Shown here: one piece after another, positions 33,113 through 46,727 of the stretch | Position numbering within the stretch: the stretch's first letter is position 1 | Layout of the letters: each line of letters opens with the position of its first letter | Origin: Brachyhypopomus gauderio | Taxonomy: Eukaryota > Chordata > Actinopteri > Gymnotiformes > Hypopomidae | DNA: 64,000 nucleotides | Direction: 5' to 3' | Assembly (NCBI RefSeq): GCF_052324685.1 | Contig: NW_027506876.1 | Location: 186,001-250,000 of the forward strand | The notes under the pieces: generated by a model | Databases searched by the model: none | What the model was told of the DNA's origin: nothing | The model's input: only the letters and a program-made list of their open reading frames with translations | Translations under genes and position numbers: made by a program

Positions 33113-33749
33113 TGCTTCTTGATAGAATTACAAACACACCACTGCTGTTTAGTGGTTTGTTGCCAGTGTAAAGGCTATCGGGGAGCTCTTCCCTTTAGAT
33201 CCTCAAAGTGAGCTCTCAGTCTCATGTGATCGATACAAGAATGTTCTAAATCGCCATGTACCTTGATAGCAGTACTAATGCAATCGGTTCAATCAAAATG
33301 AAACTCAGTGGAAACGTACCTAGTGCTTTGTCATGTTGTCTCCCAACGTAGAAAACTCATGCTACTCGGTTGATTTGTAGACGTTTGTGTTATAAAGGGA
33401 TCGAATGATGTCAACATTTGGTGTTTGGATGTGAATGTTTTGTCTTAAAGCAGAGTAGACCTACTGCTTAGCCAGTGTTGATCGGTTCAATCAAAATGAA
33501 ACTCAGTGGAAACGTACCTAGTGCTTTGTCATGTTGTCTCCCAACGTAGAAAACTCATGCTTCTTGGTTGATTTGTAGACGTTTGTGTTATAAAGGTATC
33601 GAATGAAGTCAACATTTGGTGTTTGGATGTGAATGTTTTGTCTTAAAGCAGAGTAGACCTACCGCTTAGCCATTGTTGACATGATGACTTCCATGCTCTG
33701 ATTGTATGACGAAACGCCCATGAGAGATGTGCCCATTCAGACAAGCAAG

Positions 33750-33822
33750 GTTTCTGTAGTGTAGTGGTCATCACGTTCGCCTAACATGCGAAAGGTCCCT
33801 GGTTCGATACCAGGCAGAAACA
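33750..33822 (+). tRNA. tRNA-Val(AAC), copy 43 (T38 form)
   Basis: TATGACG leader; stems intact. Confidence 0.94.
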
Positions 33823-34657
33823 TGCTTCTTGATAGAATTACAAACACACCACTGCTGTTTAGTGGTTTGTTGCCAGTGTAAAGGCTATCAGGGAGCTCTT
33901 CCCTTTAGATCCTCAAAGTGAGCTGTCAGTCTCATGTGATCGATACAGGAATGTTTTAAATTGCCATGTACCTTGATAGCAGTACTAATGCAGCCGGTTC
34001 AATCAAAATGAAACTCAGTGGAAACGTACCTAGTGCTTTGTCATGTTGTCTCCCAACGTAGAAAATTCATGCCACTTGGTTGATTTGTAGACGTTTGTGT
34101 TATAAAGGGATCGAATGATGTCAACATTTGGTGTTTGGATGTGAATGTTTTGTCTTAAAGCAGAGTAGACCTACTGCTTAGCCAGTGTTGATCGGTTCAA
34201 TCAAAATGAAACTCAGTGGAAACGTACCTAGTGCTTTGTCATGTTGTCTCCCAACGTAGAAAACTCATGCTACTTGGTTGATTTGTAGACGTTTGTGTTA
34301 TAAAGGTATCGAATGAAGTCAACATTTGGTGTTTGGATGTGAATGTTTTGTCTTAAAGCAGAGTAGACCTACTGCTTAGCAAGTGTTGATCGGTTCAATC
34401 AAAATGAAACTCAGTGCAAATGTACCTAGTGCTTTGTCATGTTGTCTCCAAACGTAGAAAACTCATGCTACTCGGTTGATTTGTAGACGTTTGTGTTATA
34501 AAGGTATCGAATGAAGTCAACATTTGGTGTTTGGATGTGAATGTTTTGTCTTAAAGCAGAGTAGACCTACCGCTTAGCCATTGTTGACATGATGACTTCC
34601 ATGCTCTGATTGTATGAGGAAACGCCCACGAGAGATGTGCCCATTCAGACAAGCAAG

Positions 34658-34730
34658 GTTTCTGTAGTGTAGTGGTCATCACATTCGCCTAACACGCGAA
34701 AGGTCCCTGGTTCGATACCAGGCAGAAACA
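34658..34730 (+). tRNA. tRNA-Val(AAC), copy 44 (A26 form)
   Basis: AGTGGTTGGTTG flank; this unit also has GGTATCAAATGAAG, shared with copy 52. Confidence 0.95.
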
Positions 34731-35169
34731 TGCTTCTTGATAGAATTACAAACACACCACTGCTGTTTAGTGGTTGGTTGCCAGTGTAAAGGCTATCGGG
34801 GAGCTCTTCCCTTTAGATCCTCAAAGTGAGCTCTCAGTCTCATGTGATCGATACAAGAATGTTCTAAATCGCCATGTACCTTGATAGCAGTACTAATGCA
34901 ATCGGTTCAATCAAAATGAAACTCAGTGGAAACGTACCTAGTGCTTTGTCATGTTGTCTCCCAACGTAGAAAACTCATGCTACTCGGTTGATTTGTAGAC
35001 GTTTGTGTTATAAAGGTATCAAATGAAGTCAACATTTGGTGTTTGGATGTGAATGTTTTGTCTTAAAGCAGAGTAGACCTACCGCTTAGCCATTGTTGAC
35101 ATGATGACTTCCATGCTCTGATTGTATGAGGAAACGCCCACGAGAGATGTGCCCATTCAGACCAGCAAG

Positions 35170-35242
35170 GTTTCTGTAGTGTAGTGGTCATCACGTTCGC
35201 CTAACACGCGAAAGGTCCCTGGTTCGATACCAGGCAGAAACA
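35170..35242 (+). tRNA. tRNA-Val(AAC), copy 45, consensus form
   Basis: Gene as copy 11; CAGACCAGC leader. Confidence 0.95.
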
Positions 35243-35879
35243 TGCTTCTTGATAGAATTACAAACACACCACTGCTGTTTAGTGGTTTGTTGCCAGTGTA
35301 AAGGCTATCGGGGAGCTCTTCCCTTTAGATCCTCAAAGTGAGCTCTCAGTCTCATGTGATCGATACAGGAATGTTCTAAATCGCCATGTACCTTGATAGC
35401 AGTACTAATGCAATCAGTTCAAACAAAATGAAACTCAGTGGAAACGTACCTAGTGCTTTGTCATGTTGTCTCCCAACGTATAAAACTCATGCTACTCGGT
35501 TGATTTGTAGACGTTTGTGTTATAAAGGGATCGAATGATGTCAACATTTGGTGTTTGGATGTGAATGTTTTGTCTTAAAGCAGAGTAGACCTACTGCTTA
35601 GCCAGTGTTGATCGGTTCAATCAAAATGAAACTCAGTGGAAACATACCTAGTGCTTTGTCATGTTGTCTCCCAACGTAGAAAACTCATGCTACTTGGTTG
35701 ATTTGTAGACGTTTGTGTTATAAAGGTATCGAATGAAGTCAACATTTGGTGTTTGGATGTGAATGTTTTGTCTTAAAGCAGAGTAGACCTACCGCTTAGC
35801 CATTGTTGACATGATGACTTCCATGCTCTGATTGTATGACGAAACGCCCATGAGAGATGTGCCCATTCAGACAAGCAAG

Positions 35880-35952
35880 GTTTCTGTAGTGTAGTGGTCA
35901 TCACGTTCGCCTAACACGCGAAAGGTCCCTGGTTCGATACCAGGCAGAAACA
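35880..35952 (+). tRNA. tRNA-Val(AAC), copy 46, consensus form
   Basis: Gene as copy 11; TATGACG leader. Confidence 0.95.
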
Positions 35953-36787
35953 TGCTTCTTGATAGAATTACAAACACACCACTGCTGTTTAGTGGTTTGT
36001 TGCCAGTGTAAAGGCTATCAGGGAGCTCTTCCCTTTAGATCCTCAAAGTGAGCTGTCAGTCTCATGTGATCGATACAGGAATGTTTTAAATTGCCATGTA
36101 CCTTGATAGCAGTACTAATGCAGCCGGTTCAATCAAAATGAAACTCAGTGGAAACGTACCTAGTGCTTTGTCATGTTGTCTCCCAACGTAGAAAATTCAT
36201 GCCACTTGGTTGATTTGTAGACGTTTGTGTTATAAAGGGATCGAATGATGTCAACATTTGGTGTTTGGATGTGAATGTTTTGTCTTAAAGCAGAGTAGAC
36301 CTACTGCTTAGCCAGTGTTGATCGGTTCAATCAAAATGAAACTCAGTGGAAACGTACCTAGTGCTTTGTCATGTTGTCTCCCAACGTAGAAAACTCATGC
36401 TACTTGGTTGATTTGTAGACGTTTGTGTTATAAAGGTATCGAATGAAGTCAACATTTGGTGTTTGGATGTGAATGTTTTGTCTTAAAGCAGAGTAGACCT
36501 ACTGCTTAGCAAGTGTTGATCGGTTCAATCAAAATGAAACTCAGTGGAAATGTACCTAGTGCTTTGTCATGTTGTCTCCAAACGTAGAAAACTCATGCTA
36601 CTCGGTTGATTTGTAGACGTTTGTGTTATAAAGGTATCGAATGAAGTCAACATTTGGTGTTTGGATGTGAATGTTTTGTCTTAAAGCAGAGTAGACCTAC
36701 CGCTTAGCCATTGTTGACATGATGACTTCCATGCTCTGATTGTATGAGGAAACGCCCACGAGAGATGTGCCCATTCAGACAAGCAAG

Positions 36788-36860
36788 GTTTCTGTAGTGT
36801 AGTGGTCATCACATTCGCCTAACACGCGAAAGGTCCCTGGTTCGATACCAGGCAGAAACA
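36788..36860 (+). tRNA. tRNA-Val(AAC), copy 47 (A26 form)
   Basis: Opens the 1,420-bp deleted block 36710-38129. Confidence 0.95.
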
Positions 36861-37299
36861 TGCTTCTTGATAGAATTACAAACACACCACTGCTGTTTAG
36901 TGGTTTGTTGCCAGTGTAAAGGCTATCGGGGAGCTCTTCCCTTTAGATCCTCAAAGTGAGCTCTCAGTCTCATGTGATCGATACAAGAATGTTCTAAATC
37001 GCCATGTACCTTGATAGCAGTACTAATGCAATCGGTTCAATCAAAATGAAACTCAGTGGAAACGTACCTAGTGCTTTGTCATGTTGTCTCCCAACGTAGA
37101 AAACTCATGCTACTCGGTTGATTTGTAGACGTTTGTGTTATAAAGGTATCGAATGAAGTCAACATTTGGTGTTTGGATGTGAATGTTTTGTCTTAAAGCA
37201 GAGTAGACCTACCGCTTAGCCATTGTTGACATGATGACTTCCATGCTCTGATTGTATGACGAAACGCCCATGAGAGATGTGCCCATTCAGACAAGCAAG

Positions 37300-37372
37300 G
37301 TTTCTGTAGTGTAGTGGTCATCACGTTCGCCTAACACGCGAAAGGTCCCTGGTTCGATACCAGGCAGAAACA
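37300..37372 (+). tRNA. tRNA-Val(AAC), copy 48, consensus form
   Basis: Gene as copy 11; TATGACG leader directly after an A26 unit, because the intervening L and S are missing. Confidence 0.95.
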
Positions 37373-38207
37373 TGCTTCTTGATAGAATTACAAACACACC
37401 ACTGCTGTTTAGTGGTTTGTTGCCAGTGTAAAGGCTATCAGGGAGCTCTTCCCTTTAGATCCTCAAAGTGAGCTGTCAGTCTCATGTGATCGATACAGGA
37501 ATGTTTTAAATTGCCATGTACCTTGATAGCAGTACTAATGCAGCCGGTTCAATCAAAATGAAACTCAGTGGAAACGTACCTAGTGCTTTGTCATGTTGTC
37601 TCCCAACGTAGAAAATTCATGCCACTTGGTTGATTTGTAGACGTTTGTGTTATAAAGGGATCGAATGATGTCAACATTTGGTGTTTGGATGTGAATGTTT
37701 TGTCTTAAAGCAGAGTAGACCTACTGCTTAGCCAGTGTTGATCGGTTCAATCAAAATGAAACTCAGTGGAAACGTACCTAGTGCTTTGTCATGTTGTCTC
37801 CCAACGTAGAAAACTCATGCTACTTGGTTGATTTGTAGACGTTTGTGTTATAAAGGTATCGAATGAAGTCAACATTTGGTGTTTGGATGTGAATGTTTTG
37901 TCTTAAAGCAGAGTAGACCTACTGCTTAGCAAGTGTTGATCGGTTCAATCAAAATGAAACTCAGTGGAAATGTACCTAGTGCTTTGTCATGTTGTCTCCA
38001 AACGTAGAAAACTCATGCTACTCGGTTGATTTGTAGACGTTTGTGTTATAAAGGTATCGAATGAAGTCAACATTTGGTGTTTGGATGTGAATGTTTTGTC
38101 TTAAAGCAGAGTAGACCTACCGCTTAGCCATTGTTGACATGATGACTTCCATGCTCTGATTGTATGAGGAAACGCCCACGAGAGATGTGCCCATTCAGAC
38201 AAGCAAG

Positions 38208-38280
38208 GTTTCTGTAGTGTAGTGGTCATCACATTCGCCTAACACGCGAAAGGTCCCTGGTTCGATACCAGGCAGAAACA
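38208..38280 (+). tRNA. tRNA-Val(AAC), copy 49 (A26 form)
   Basis: Opens a complete 2,130-bp block. Confidence 0.95.
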
Positions 38281-38719
38281 TGCTTCTTGATAGAATTACA
38301 AACACACCACTGCTGTTTAGTGGTTTGTTGCCAGTGTAAAGGCTATCGGGGAGCTCTTCCCTTTAGATCCTCAAAGTGAGCTCTCAGTCTCATGTGATCG
38401 ATACAAGAATGTTCTAAATCGCCATGTACCTTGATAGCAGTACTAATGCAATCGGTTCAATCAAAATGAAACTCAGTGGAAACGTACCTAGTGCTTTGTC
38501 ATGTTGTCTCCCAACGTAGAAAACTCATGCTACTCGGTTGATTTGTAGACGTTTGTGTTATAAAGGTATCGAATGAAGTCAACATTTGGTGTTTGGATGT
38601 GAATGTTTTGTCTTAAAGCAGAGTAGACCTACCGCTTAGCCATTGTTGACATGATGACTTCCATGCTCTGATTGTATGAGGAAACGCCCACGAGAGATGT
38701 GCCCATTCAGACCAGCAAG

Positions 38720-38792
38720 GTTTCTGTAGTGTAGTGGTCATCACGTTCGCCTAACACGCGAAAGGTCCCTGGTTCGATACCAGGCAGAAACA
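38720..38792 (+). tRNA. tRNA-Val(AAC), copy 50, consensus form
   Basis: Gene as copy 11; CAGACCAGC leader. Confidence 0.95.
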
Positions 38793-39429
38793 TGCTTCTT
38801 GATAGAATTACAAACACACCACTGCTGTTTAGTGGTTTGTTGCCAGTGTAAAGGCTATCGGGGAGCTCTTCCCTTTAGATCCTCAAAGTGAGCTCTCAGT
38901 CTCATGTGATCGATACAGGAATGTTCTAAATCGCCATGTACCTTGATAGCAGTACTAATGCAATCAGTTCAAACAAAATGAAACTCAGTGGAAACGTACC
39001 TAGTGCTTTGTCATGTTGTCTCCCAACGTAGAAAACTCATGCTACTCGGTTGATTTGTAGACGTTTGTGTTATAAAGGGATCGAATGATGTCAACATTTG
39101 GTGTTTGGATGTGAATGTTTTGTCTTAAAGCAGAGTAGACCTACTGCTTAGCCAGTGTTGATCGGTTCAATCAAAATGAAACTCAGTGGAAACGTACCTA
39201 GTGCTTTGTCATGTTGTCTCCCAACGTAGAAAACTCATGCTACTTGGTTGATTTGTAGACGTTTGTGTTATAAAGGTATCGAATGAAGTCAACATTTGGT
39301 GTTTGGATGTGAATGTTTTGTCTTAAAGCAGAGTAGACCTACCGCTTAGCCATTGTTGACATGATGACTTCCATGCTCTGATTGTATGACGAAACGCCCA
39401 TGAGAGATGTGCCCATTCAGACAAGCAAG

Positions 39430-39502
39430 GTTTCTGTAGTGTAGTGGTCATCACGTTCGCCTAACATGCGAAAGGTCCCTGGTTCGATACCAGGCAGAAA
39501 CA
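39430..39502 (+). tRNA. tRNA-Val(AAC), copy 51 (T38 form)
   Basis: TATGACG leader; stems intact. Confidence 0.94.
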
Positions 39503-40337
39503 TGCTTCTTGATAGAATTACAAACACACCACTGCTGTTTAGTGGTTTGTTGCCAGTGTAAAGGCTATCAGGGAGCTCTTCCCTTTAGATCCTCAAAGTG
39601 AGCTGTCAGTCTCATGTGATCGATACAGGAATGTTTTAAATTGCCATGTACCTTGATAGCAGTACTAATGCAGCCGGTTCAATCAAAATGAAACTCAGTG
39701 GAAACGTACCTAGTGCTTTGTCATGTTGTCTCCCAACGTAGAAAATTCATGCCACTTGGTTGATTTGTAGACGTTTGTGTTATAAAGGGATCGAATGATG
39801 TCAACATTTGGTGTTTGGATGTGAATGTTTTGTCTTAAAGCAGAGTAGACCTACTGCTTAGCCAGTGTTGATCGGTTCAATCAAAATGAAACTCAGTGGA
39901 AACGTACCTAGTGCTTTGTCATGTTGTCTCCCAACGTAGAAAACTCATGCTACTTGGTTGATTTGTAGACGTTTGTGTTATAAAGGTATCGAATGAAGTC
40001 AACATTTGGTGTTTGGATGTGAATGTTTTGTCTTAAAGCAGAGTAGACCTACTGCTTAGCAAGTGTTGATCGGTTCAATCAAAATGAAACTCAGTGCAAA
40101 TGTACCTAGTGCTTTGTCATGTTGTCTCCAAACGTAGAAAACTCATGCTACTCGGTTGATTTGTAGACGTTTGTGTTATAAAGGTATCGAATGAAGTCAA
40201 CATTTGGTGTTTGGATGTGAATGTTTTGTCTTAAAGCAGAGTAGACCTACCGCTTAGCCATTGTTGACATGATGACTTCCATGCTCTGATTGTATGAGGA
40301 AACGCCCACGAGAGATGTGCCCATTCAGACAAGCAAG

Positions 40338-40410
40338 GTTTCTGTAGTGTAGTGGTCATCACATTCGCCTAACACGCGAAAGGTCCCTGGTTCGATACCA
40401 GGCAGAAACA
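40338..40410 (+). tRNA. tRNA-Val(AAC), copy 52 (A26 form)
   Basis: Carries the AGTGGTTGGTTG and GGTATCAAATG markers of copy 44, 5,680 bases away. Confidence 0.95.
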
Positions 40411-40849
40411 TGCTTCTTGATAGAATTACAAACACACCACTGCTGTTTAGTGGTTGGTTGCCAGTGTAAAGGCTATCGGGGAGCTCTTCCCTTTAGATCC
40501 TCAAAGTGAGCTCTCAGTCTCATGTGATCGATACAAGAATGTTCTAAATCGCCATGTACCTTGATAGCAGTACTAATGCAATCGGTTCAATCAAAATGAA
40601 ACTCAGTGGAAACGTACCTAGTGCTTTGTCATGTTGTCTCCCAACGTAGAAAACTCATGCTACTCGGTTGATTTGTAGACGTTTGTGTTATAAAGGTATC
40701 AAATGAAGTCAACATTTGGTGTTTGGATGTGAATGTTTTGTCTTAAAGCAGAGTAGACCTACCGCTTAGCCATTGTTGACATGATGACTTCCATGCTCTG
40801 ATTGTATGAGGAAACGCCCACGAGAGATGTGCCCATTCAGACCAGCAAG

Positions 40850-40922
40850 GTTTCTGTAGTGTAGTGGTCATCACGTTCGCCTAACACGCGAAAGGTCCCT
40901 GGTTCGATACCAGGCAGAAACA
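40850..40922 (+). tRNA. tRNA-Val(AAC), copy 53, consensus form
   Basis: Gene as copy 11; CAGACCAGC leader. The tail of this L unit is replaced by the tail of an S unit (exchange near 41098). Confidence 0.95.
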
Positions 40923-41361
40923 TGCTTCTTGATAGAATTACAAACACACCACTGCTGTTTAGTGGTTTGTTGCCAGTGTAAAGGCTATCGGGGAGCTCTT
41001 CCCTTTAGATCCTCAAAGTGAGCTCTCAGTCTCATGTGATCGATACAGGAATGTTCTAAATCGCCATGTACCTTGATAGCAGTACTAATGCAATCAGTTC
41101 AATCAAAATGAAACTCAGTGGAAACATACCTAGTGCTTTGTCATGTTGTCTCCCAACGTAGAAAACTCATGCTACTTGGTTGATTTGTAGACGTTTGTGT
41201 TATAAAGGTATCGAATGAAGTCAACATTTGGTGTTTGGATGTGAATGTTTTGTCTTAAAGCAGAGTAGACCTACCGCTTAGCCATTGTTGACATGATGAC
41301 TTCCATGCTCTGATTGTATGACGAAACGCCCATGAGAGATGTGCCCATTCAGACAAGCAAG

Positions 41362-41434
41362 GTTTCTGTAGTGTAGTGGTCATCACGTTCGCCTAACACG
41401 CGAAAGGTCCCTGGTTCGATACCAGGCAGAAACA
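41362..41434 (+). tRNA. tRNA-Val(AAC), copy 54, consensus form
   Basis: Gene as copy 11; TATGACG leader. Confidence 0.95.
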
Positions 41435-42269
41435 TGCTTCTTGATAGAATTACAAACACACCACTGCTGTTTAGTGGTTTGTTGCCAGTGTAAAGGCTAT
41501 CAGGGAGCTCTTCCCTTTAGATCCTCAAAGTGAGCTGTCAGTCTCATGTGATCGATACAGGAATGTTTTAAATTGCCATGTACCTTGATAGCAGTACTAA
41601 TGCAGCCGGTTCAATCAAAATGAAACTCAGTGGAAACGTACCTAGTGCTTTGTCATGTTGTCTCCCAACGTAGAAAATTCATGCCACTTGGTTGATTTGT
41701 AGACGTTTGTGTTATAAAGGGATCGAATGATGTCAACATTTGGTGTTTGGATGTGAATGTTTTGTCTTAAAGCAGAGTAGACCTACTGCTTAGCCAGTGT
41801 TGATCGGTTCAATCAAAATGAAACTCAGTGGAAACGTACCTAGTGCTTTGTCATGTTGTCTCCCAACGTAGAAAACTCATGCTACTTGGTTGATTTGTAG
41901 ACGTTTGTGTTATAAAGGTATCGAATGAAGTCAACATTTGGTGTTTGGATGTGAATGTTTTGTCTTAAAGCAGAGTAGACCTACTGCTTAGCAAGTGTTG
42001 ATCGGTTCAATCAAAATGAAACTCAGTGGAAATGTACCTAGTGCTTTGTCATGTTGTCTCCAAACGTAGAAAACTCATGCTACTCGGTTGATTTGTAGAC
42101 GTTTGTGTTATAAAGGTATCGAATGAAGTCAACATTTGGTGTTTGGATGTGAATGTTTTGTCTTAAAGCAGAGTAGACCTACCGCTTAGCCATTGTTGAC
42201 ATGATGACTTCCATGCTCTGATTGTATGAGGAAACGCCCACGAGAGATGTGCCCATTCAGACAAGCAAG

Positions 42270-42342
42270 GTTTCTGTAGTGTAGTGGTCATCACATTCGC
42301 CTAACACGCGAAAGGTCCCTGGTTCGATACCAGGCAGAAACA
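42270..42342 (+). tRNA. tRNA-Val(AAC), copy 55 (A26 form)
   Basis: Opens a complete 2,130-bp block. Confidence 0.95.
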
Positions 42343-42781
42343 TGCTTCTTGATAGAATTACAAACACACCACTGCTGTTTAGTGGTTTGTTGCCAGTGTA
42401 AAGGCTATCGGGGAGCTCTTCCCTTTAGATCCTCAAAGTGAGCTCTCAGTCTCATGTGATCGATACAAGAATGTTCTAAATCGCCATGTACCTTGATAGC
42501 AGTACTAATGCAATCGGTTCAATCAAAATGAAACTCAGTGGAAACGTACCTAGTGCTTTGTCATGTTGTCTCCCAACGTAGAAAACTCATGCTACTCGGT
42601 TGATTTGTAGACGTTTGTGTTATAAAGGTATCGAATGAAGTCAACATTTGGTGTTTGGATGTGAATGTTTTGTCTTAAAGCAGAGTAGACCTACCGCTTA
42701 GCCATTGTTGACATGATGACTTCCATGCTCTGATTGTATGAGGAAACGCCCACGAGAGATGTGCCCATTCAGACCAGCAAG

Positions 42782-42854
42782 GTTTCTGTAGTGTAGTGGT
42801 CATCACGTTCGCCTAACACGCGAAAGGTCCCTGGTTCGATACCAGGCAGAAACA
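42782..42854 (+). tRNA. tRNA-Val(AAC), copy 56, consensus form
   Basis: Gene as copy 11; CAGACCAGC leader. Confidence 0.95.
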
Positions 42855-43491
42855 TGCTTCTTGATAGAATTACAAACACACCACTGCTGTTTAGTGGTTT
42901 GTTGCCAGTGTAAAGGCTATCGGGGAGCTCTTCCCTTTAGATCCTCAAAGTGAGCTCTCAGTCTCATGTGATCGATACAGGAATGTTCTAAATCGCCATG
43001 TACCTTGATAGCAGTACTAATGCAATCAGTTCAAACAAAATGAAACTCAGTGGAAACGTACCTAGTGCTTTGTCATGTTGTCTCCCAACGTAGAAAACTC
43101 ATGCTACTCGGTTGATTTGTAGACGTTTGTGTTATAAAGGGATCGAATGATGTCAACATTTGGTGTTTGGATGTGAATGTTTTGTCTTAAAGCAGAGTAG
43201 ACCTACTGCTTAGCCAGTGTTGATCGGTTCAATCAAAATGAAACTCAGTGGAAACGTACCTAGTGCTTTGTCATGTTGTCTCCCAACGTAGAAAACTCAT
43301 GCTACTTGGTTGATTTGTAGACGTTTGTGTTATAAAGGTATCGAATGAAGTCAACATTTGGTGTTTGGATGTGAATGTTTTGTCTTAAAGCAGAGTAGAC
43401 CTACCGCTTAGCCATTGTTGACATGATGACTTCCATGCTCTGATTGTATGACGAAACGCCCATGAGAGATGTGCCCATTCAGACAAGCAAG

Positions 43492-43564
43492 GTTTCTGTA
43501 GTGTAGTGGTCATCACGTTCGCCTAACATGCGAAAGGTCCCTGGTTCGATACCAGGCAGAAACA
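43492..43564 (+). tRNA. tRNA-Val(AAC), copy 57 (T38 form)
   Basis: TATGACG leader; stems intact. Confidence 0.94.
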
Positions 43565-44399
43565 TGCTTCTTGATAGAATTACAAACACACCACTGCTGT
43601 TTAGTGGTTTGTTGCCAGTGTAAAGGCTATCAGGGAGCTCTTCCCTTTAGATCCTCAAAGTGAGCTGTCAGTCTCATGTGATCGATACAGGAATGTTTTA
43701 AATTGCCATGTACCTTGATAGCAGTACTAATGCAGCCGGTTCAATCAAAATGAAACTCAGTGGAAACGTACCTAGTGCTTTGTCATGTTGTCTCCCAACG
43801 TAGAAAATTCATGCCACTTGGTTGATTTGTAGACGTTTGTGTTATAAAGGGATCGAATGATGTCAACATTTGGTGTTTGGATGTGAATGTTTTGTCTTAA
43901 AGCAGAGTAGACCTACTGCTTAGCCAGTGTTGATCGGTTCAATCAAAATGAAACTCAGTGGAAACGTACCTAGTGCTTTGTCATGTTGTCTCCCAACGTA
44001 GAAAACTCATGCTACTTGGTTGATTTGTAGACGTTTGTGTTATAAAGGTATCGAATGAAGTCAACATTTGGTGTTTGGATGTGAATGTTTTGTCTTAAAG
44101 CAGAGTAGACCTACTGCTTAGCAAGTGTTGATCGGTTCAATCAAAATGAAACTCAGTGGAAATGTACCTAGTGCTTTGTCATGTTGTCTCCAAACGTAGA
44201 AAACTCATGCTACTCGGTTGATTTGTAGACGTTTGTGTTATAAAGGTATCGAATGAAGTCAACATTTGGTGTTTGGATGTGAATGTTTTGTCTTAAAGCA
44301 GAGTAGACCTACCGCTTAGCCATTGTTGACATGATGACTTCCATGCTCTGATTGTATGAGGAAACGCCCACGAGAGATGTGCCCATTCAGACAAGCAAG

Positions 44400-44472
44400 G
44401 TTTCTGTAGTGTAGTGGTCATCACATTCGCCTAACACGCGAAAGGTCCCTGGTTCGATACCAGGCAGAAACA
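44400..44472 (+). tRNA. tRNA-Val(AAC), copy 58 (A26 form)
   Basis: Opens the expanded 3,236-bp block. Confidence 0.95.
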
Positions 44473-44911
44473 TGCTTCTTGATAGAATTACAAACACACC
44501 ACTGCTGTTTAGTGGTTTGTTGCCAGTGTAAAGGCTATCGGGGAGCTCTTCCCTTTAGATCCTCAAAGTGAGCTCTCAGTCTCATGTGATCGATACAAGA
44601 ATGTTCTAAATCGCCATGTACCTTGATAGCAGTACTAATGCAATCGGTTCAATCAAAATGAAACTCAGTGGAAACGTACCTAGTGCTTTGTCATGTTGTC
44701 TCCCAACGTAGAAAACTCATGCTACTCGGTTGATTTGTAGACGTTTGTGTTATAAAGGTATCGAATGAAGTCAACATTTGGTGTTTGGATGTGAATGTTT
44801 TGTCTTAAAGCAGAGTAGACCTACCGCTTAGCCATTGTTGACATGATGACTTCCATGCTCTGATTGTATGAGGAAACGCCCACGAGAGATGTGCCCATTC
44901 AGACCAGCAAG

Positions 44912-44984
44912 GTTTCTGTAGTGTAGTGGTCATCACGTTCGCCTAACACGCGAAAGGTCCCTGGTTCGATACCAGGCAGAAACA
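44912..44984 (+). tRNA. tRNA-Val(AAC), copy 59, consensus form
   Basis: Gene as copy 11; CAGACCAGC leader. Confidence 0.95.
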
Positions 44985-45621
44985 TGCTTCTTGATAGAAT
45001 TACAAACACACCACTGCTGTTTAGTGGTTTGTTGCCAGTGTAAAGGCTATCGGGGAGCTCTTCCCTTTAGATCCTCAAAGTGAGCTCTCAGTCTCATGTG
45101 ATCGATACAGGAATGTTCTAAATCGCCATGTACCTTGATAGCAGTACTAATGCAATCAGTTCAAACAAAATGAAACTCAGTGGAAACGTACCTAGTGCTT
45201 TGTCATGTTGTCTCCCAACGTAGAAAACTCATGCTACTCGGTTGATTTGTAGACGTTTGTGTTATAAAGGGATCGAATGATGTCAACATTTGGTGTTTGG
45301 ATGTGAATGTTTTGTCTTAAAGCAGAGTAGACCTACTGCTTAGCCAGTGTTGATCGGTTCAATCAAAATGAAACTCAGTGGAAACGTACCTAGTGCTTTG
45401 TCATGTTGTCTCCCAACGTAGAAAACTCATGCTACTTGGTTGATTTGTAGACGTTTGTGTTATAAAGGTATCGAATGAAGTCAACATTTGGTGTTTGGAT
45501 GTGAATGTTTTGTCTTAAAGCAGAGTAGACCTACCGCTTAGCCATTGTTGACATGATGACTTCCATGCTCTGATTGTATGACGAAACGCCCATGAGAGAT
45601 GTGCCCATTCAGACAAGCAAG

Positions 45622-45694
45622 GTTTCTGTAGTGTAGTGGTCATCACGTTCGCCTAACATGCGAAAGGTCCCTGGTTCGATACCAGGCAGAAACA
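45622..45694 (+). tRNA. tRNA-Val(AAC), copy 60 (T38 form)
   Basis: TATGACG leader; followed by three S units. Confidence 0.94.
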
Positions 45695-46727
45695 TGCTTC
45701 TTGATAGAATTACAAACACACCACTGCTGTTTAGTGGTTTGTTGCCAGTGTAAAGGCTATCAGGGAGCTCTTCCCTTTAGATCCTCAAAGTGAGCTGTCA
45801 GTCTCATGTGATCGATACAGGAATGTTTTAAATTGCCATGTACCTTGATAGCAGTACTAATGCAGCCGGTTCAATCAAAATGAAACTCAGTGGAAACGTA
45901 CCTAGTGCTTTGTCATGTTGTCTCCCAACGTAGAAAATTCATGCCACTTGGTTGATTTGTAGACGTTTGTGTTATAAAGGGATCGAATGATGTCAACATT
46001 TGGTGTTTGGATGTGAATGTTTTGTCTTAAAGCAGAGTAGACCTACTGCTTAGCCAGTGTTGATCGGTTCAATCAAAATGAAACTCAGTGGAAACGTACC
46101 TAGTGCTTTGTCATGTTGTCTCCCAACGTAGAAAACTCATGCTACTTGGTTGATTTGTAGACGTTTGTGTTATAAAGGTATCGAATGAAGTCAACATTTG
46201 GTGTTTGGATGTGAATGTTTTGTCTTAAAGCAGAGTAGACCTACTGCTTAGCCAGTGTTGATTGGTTCAATCAAAATGAAACTCAGTGGAAACGTACCTA
46301 GTGCTTTGTCATGTTGTCTCCCAACGTAGAAAACTCATGCTACTCGGTTGATTTGTAGACGTTTGTGTTATAAAGGGATCGAATGATGTCAACATTTGGT
46401 GTTTGGATGTGAATGTTTTGTCTTAAAGCAGAGTAGACCTACTGCTTAGCCAGTGTTGATCGGTTCAATCAAAATGAAACTCAGTGGAAACGTACCTAGT
46501 GCTTTGTCATGTTGTCTCCCAACGTAGAAAACTCATGCTTCTTGGTTGATTTGTAGACGTTTGTGTTATAAAGGTATCGAATGAAGTCAACATTTGGTGT
46601 TTGGATGTGAATGTTTTGTCTTAAAGCAGAGTAGACCTACCGCTTAGCCATTGTTGACATGATGACTTCCATGCTCTGATTGTATGACGAAACGCCCATG
46701 AGAGATGTGCCCATTCAGACAAGCAAG

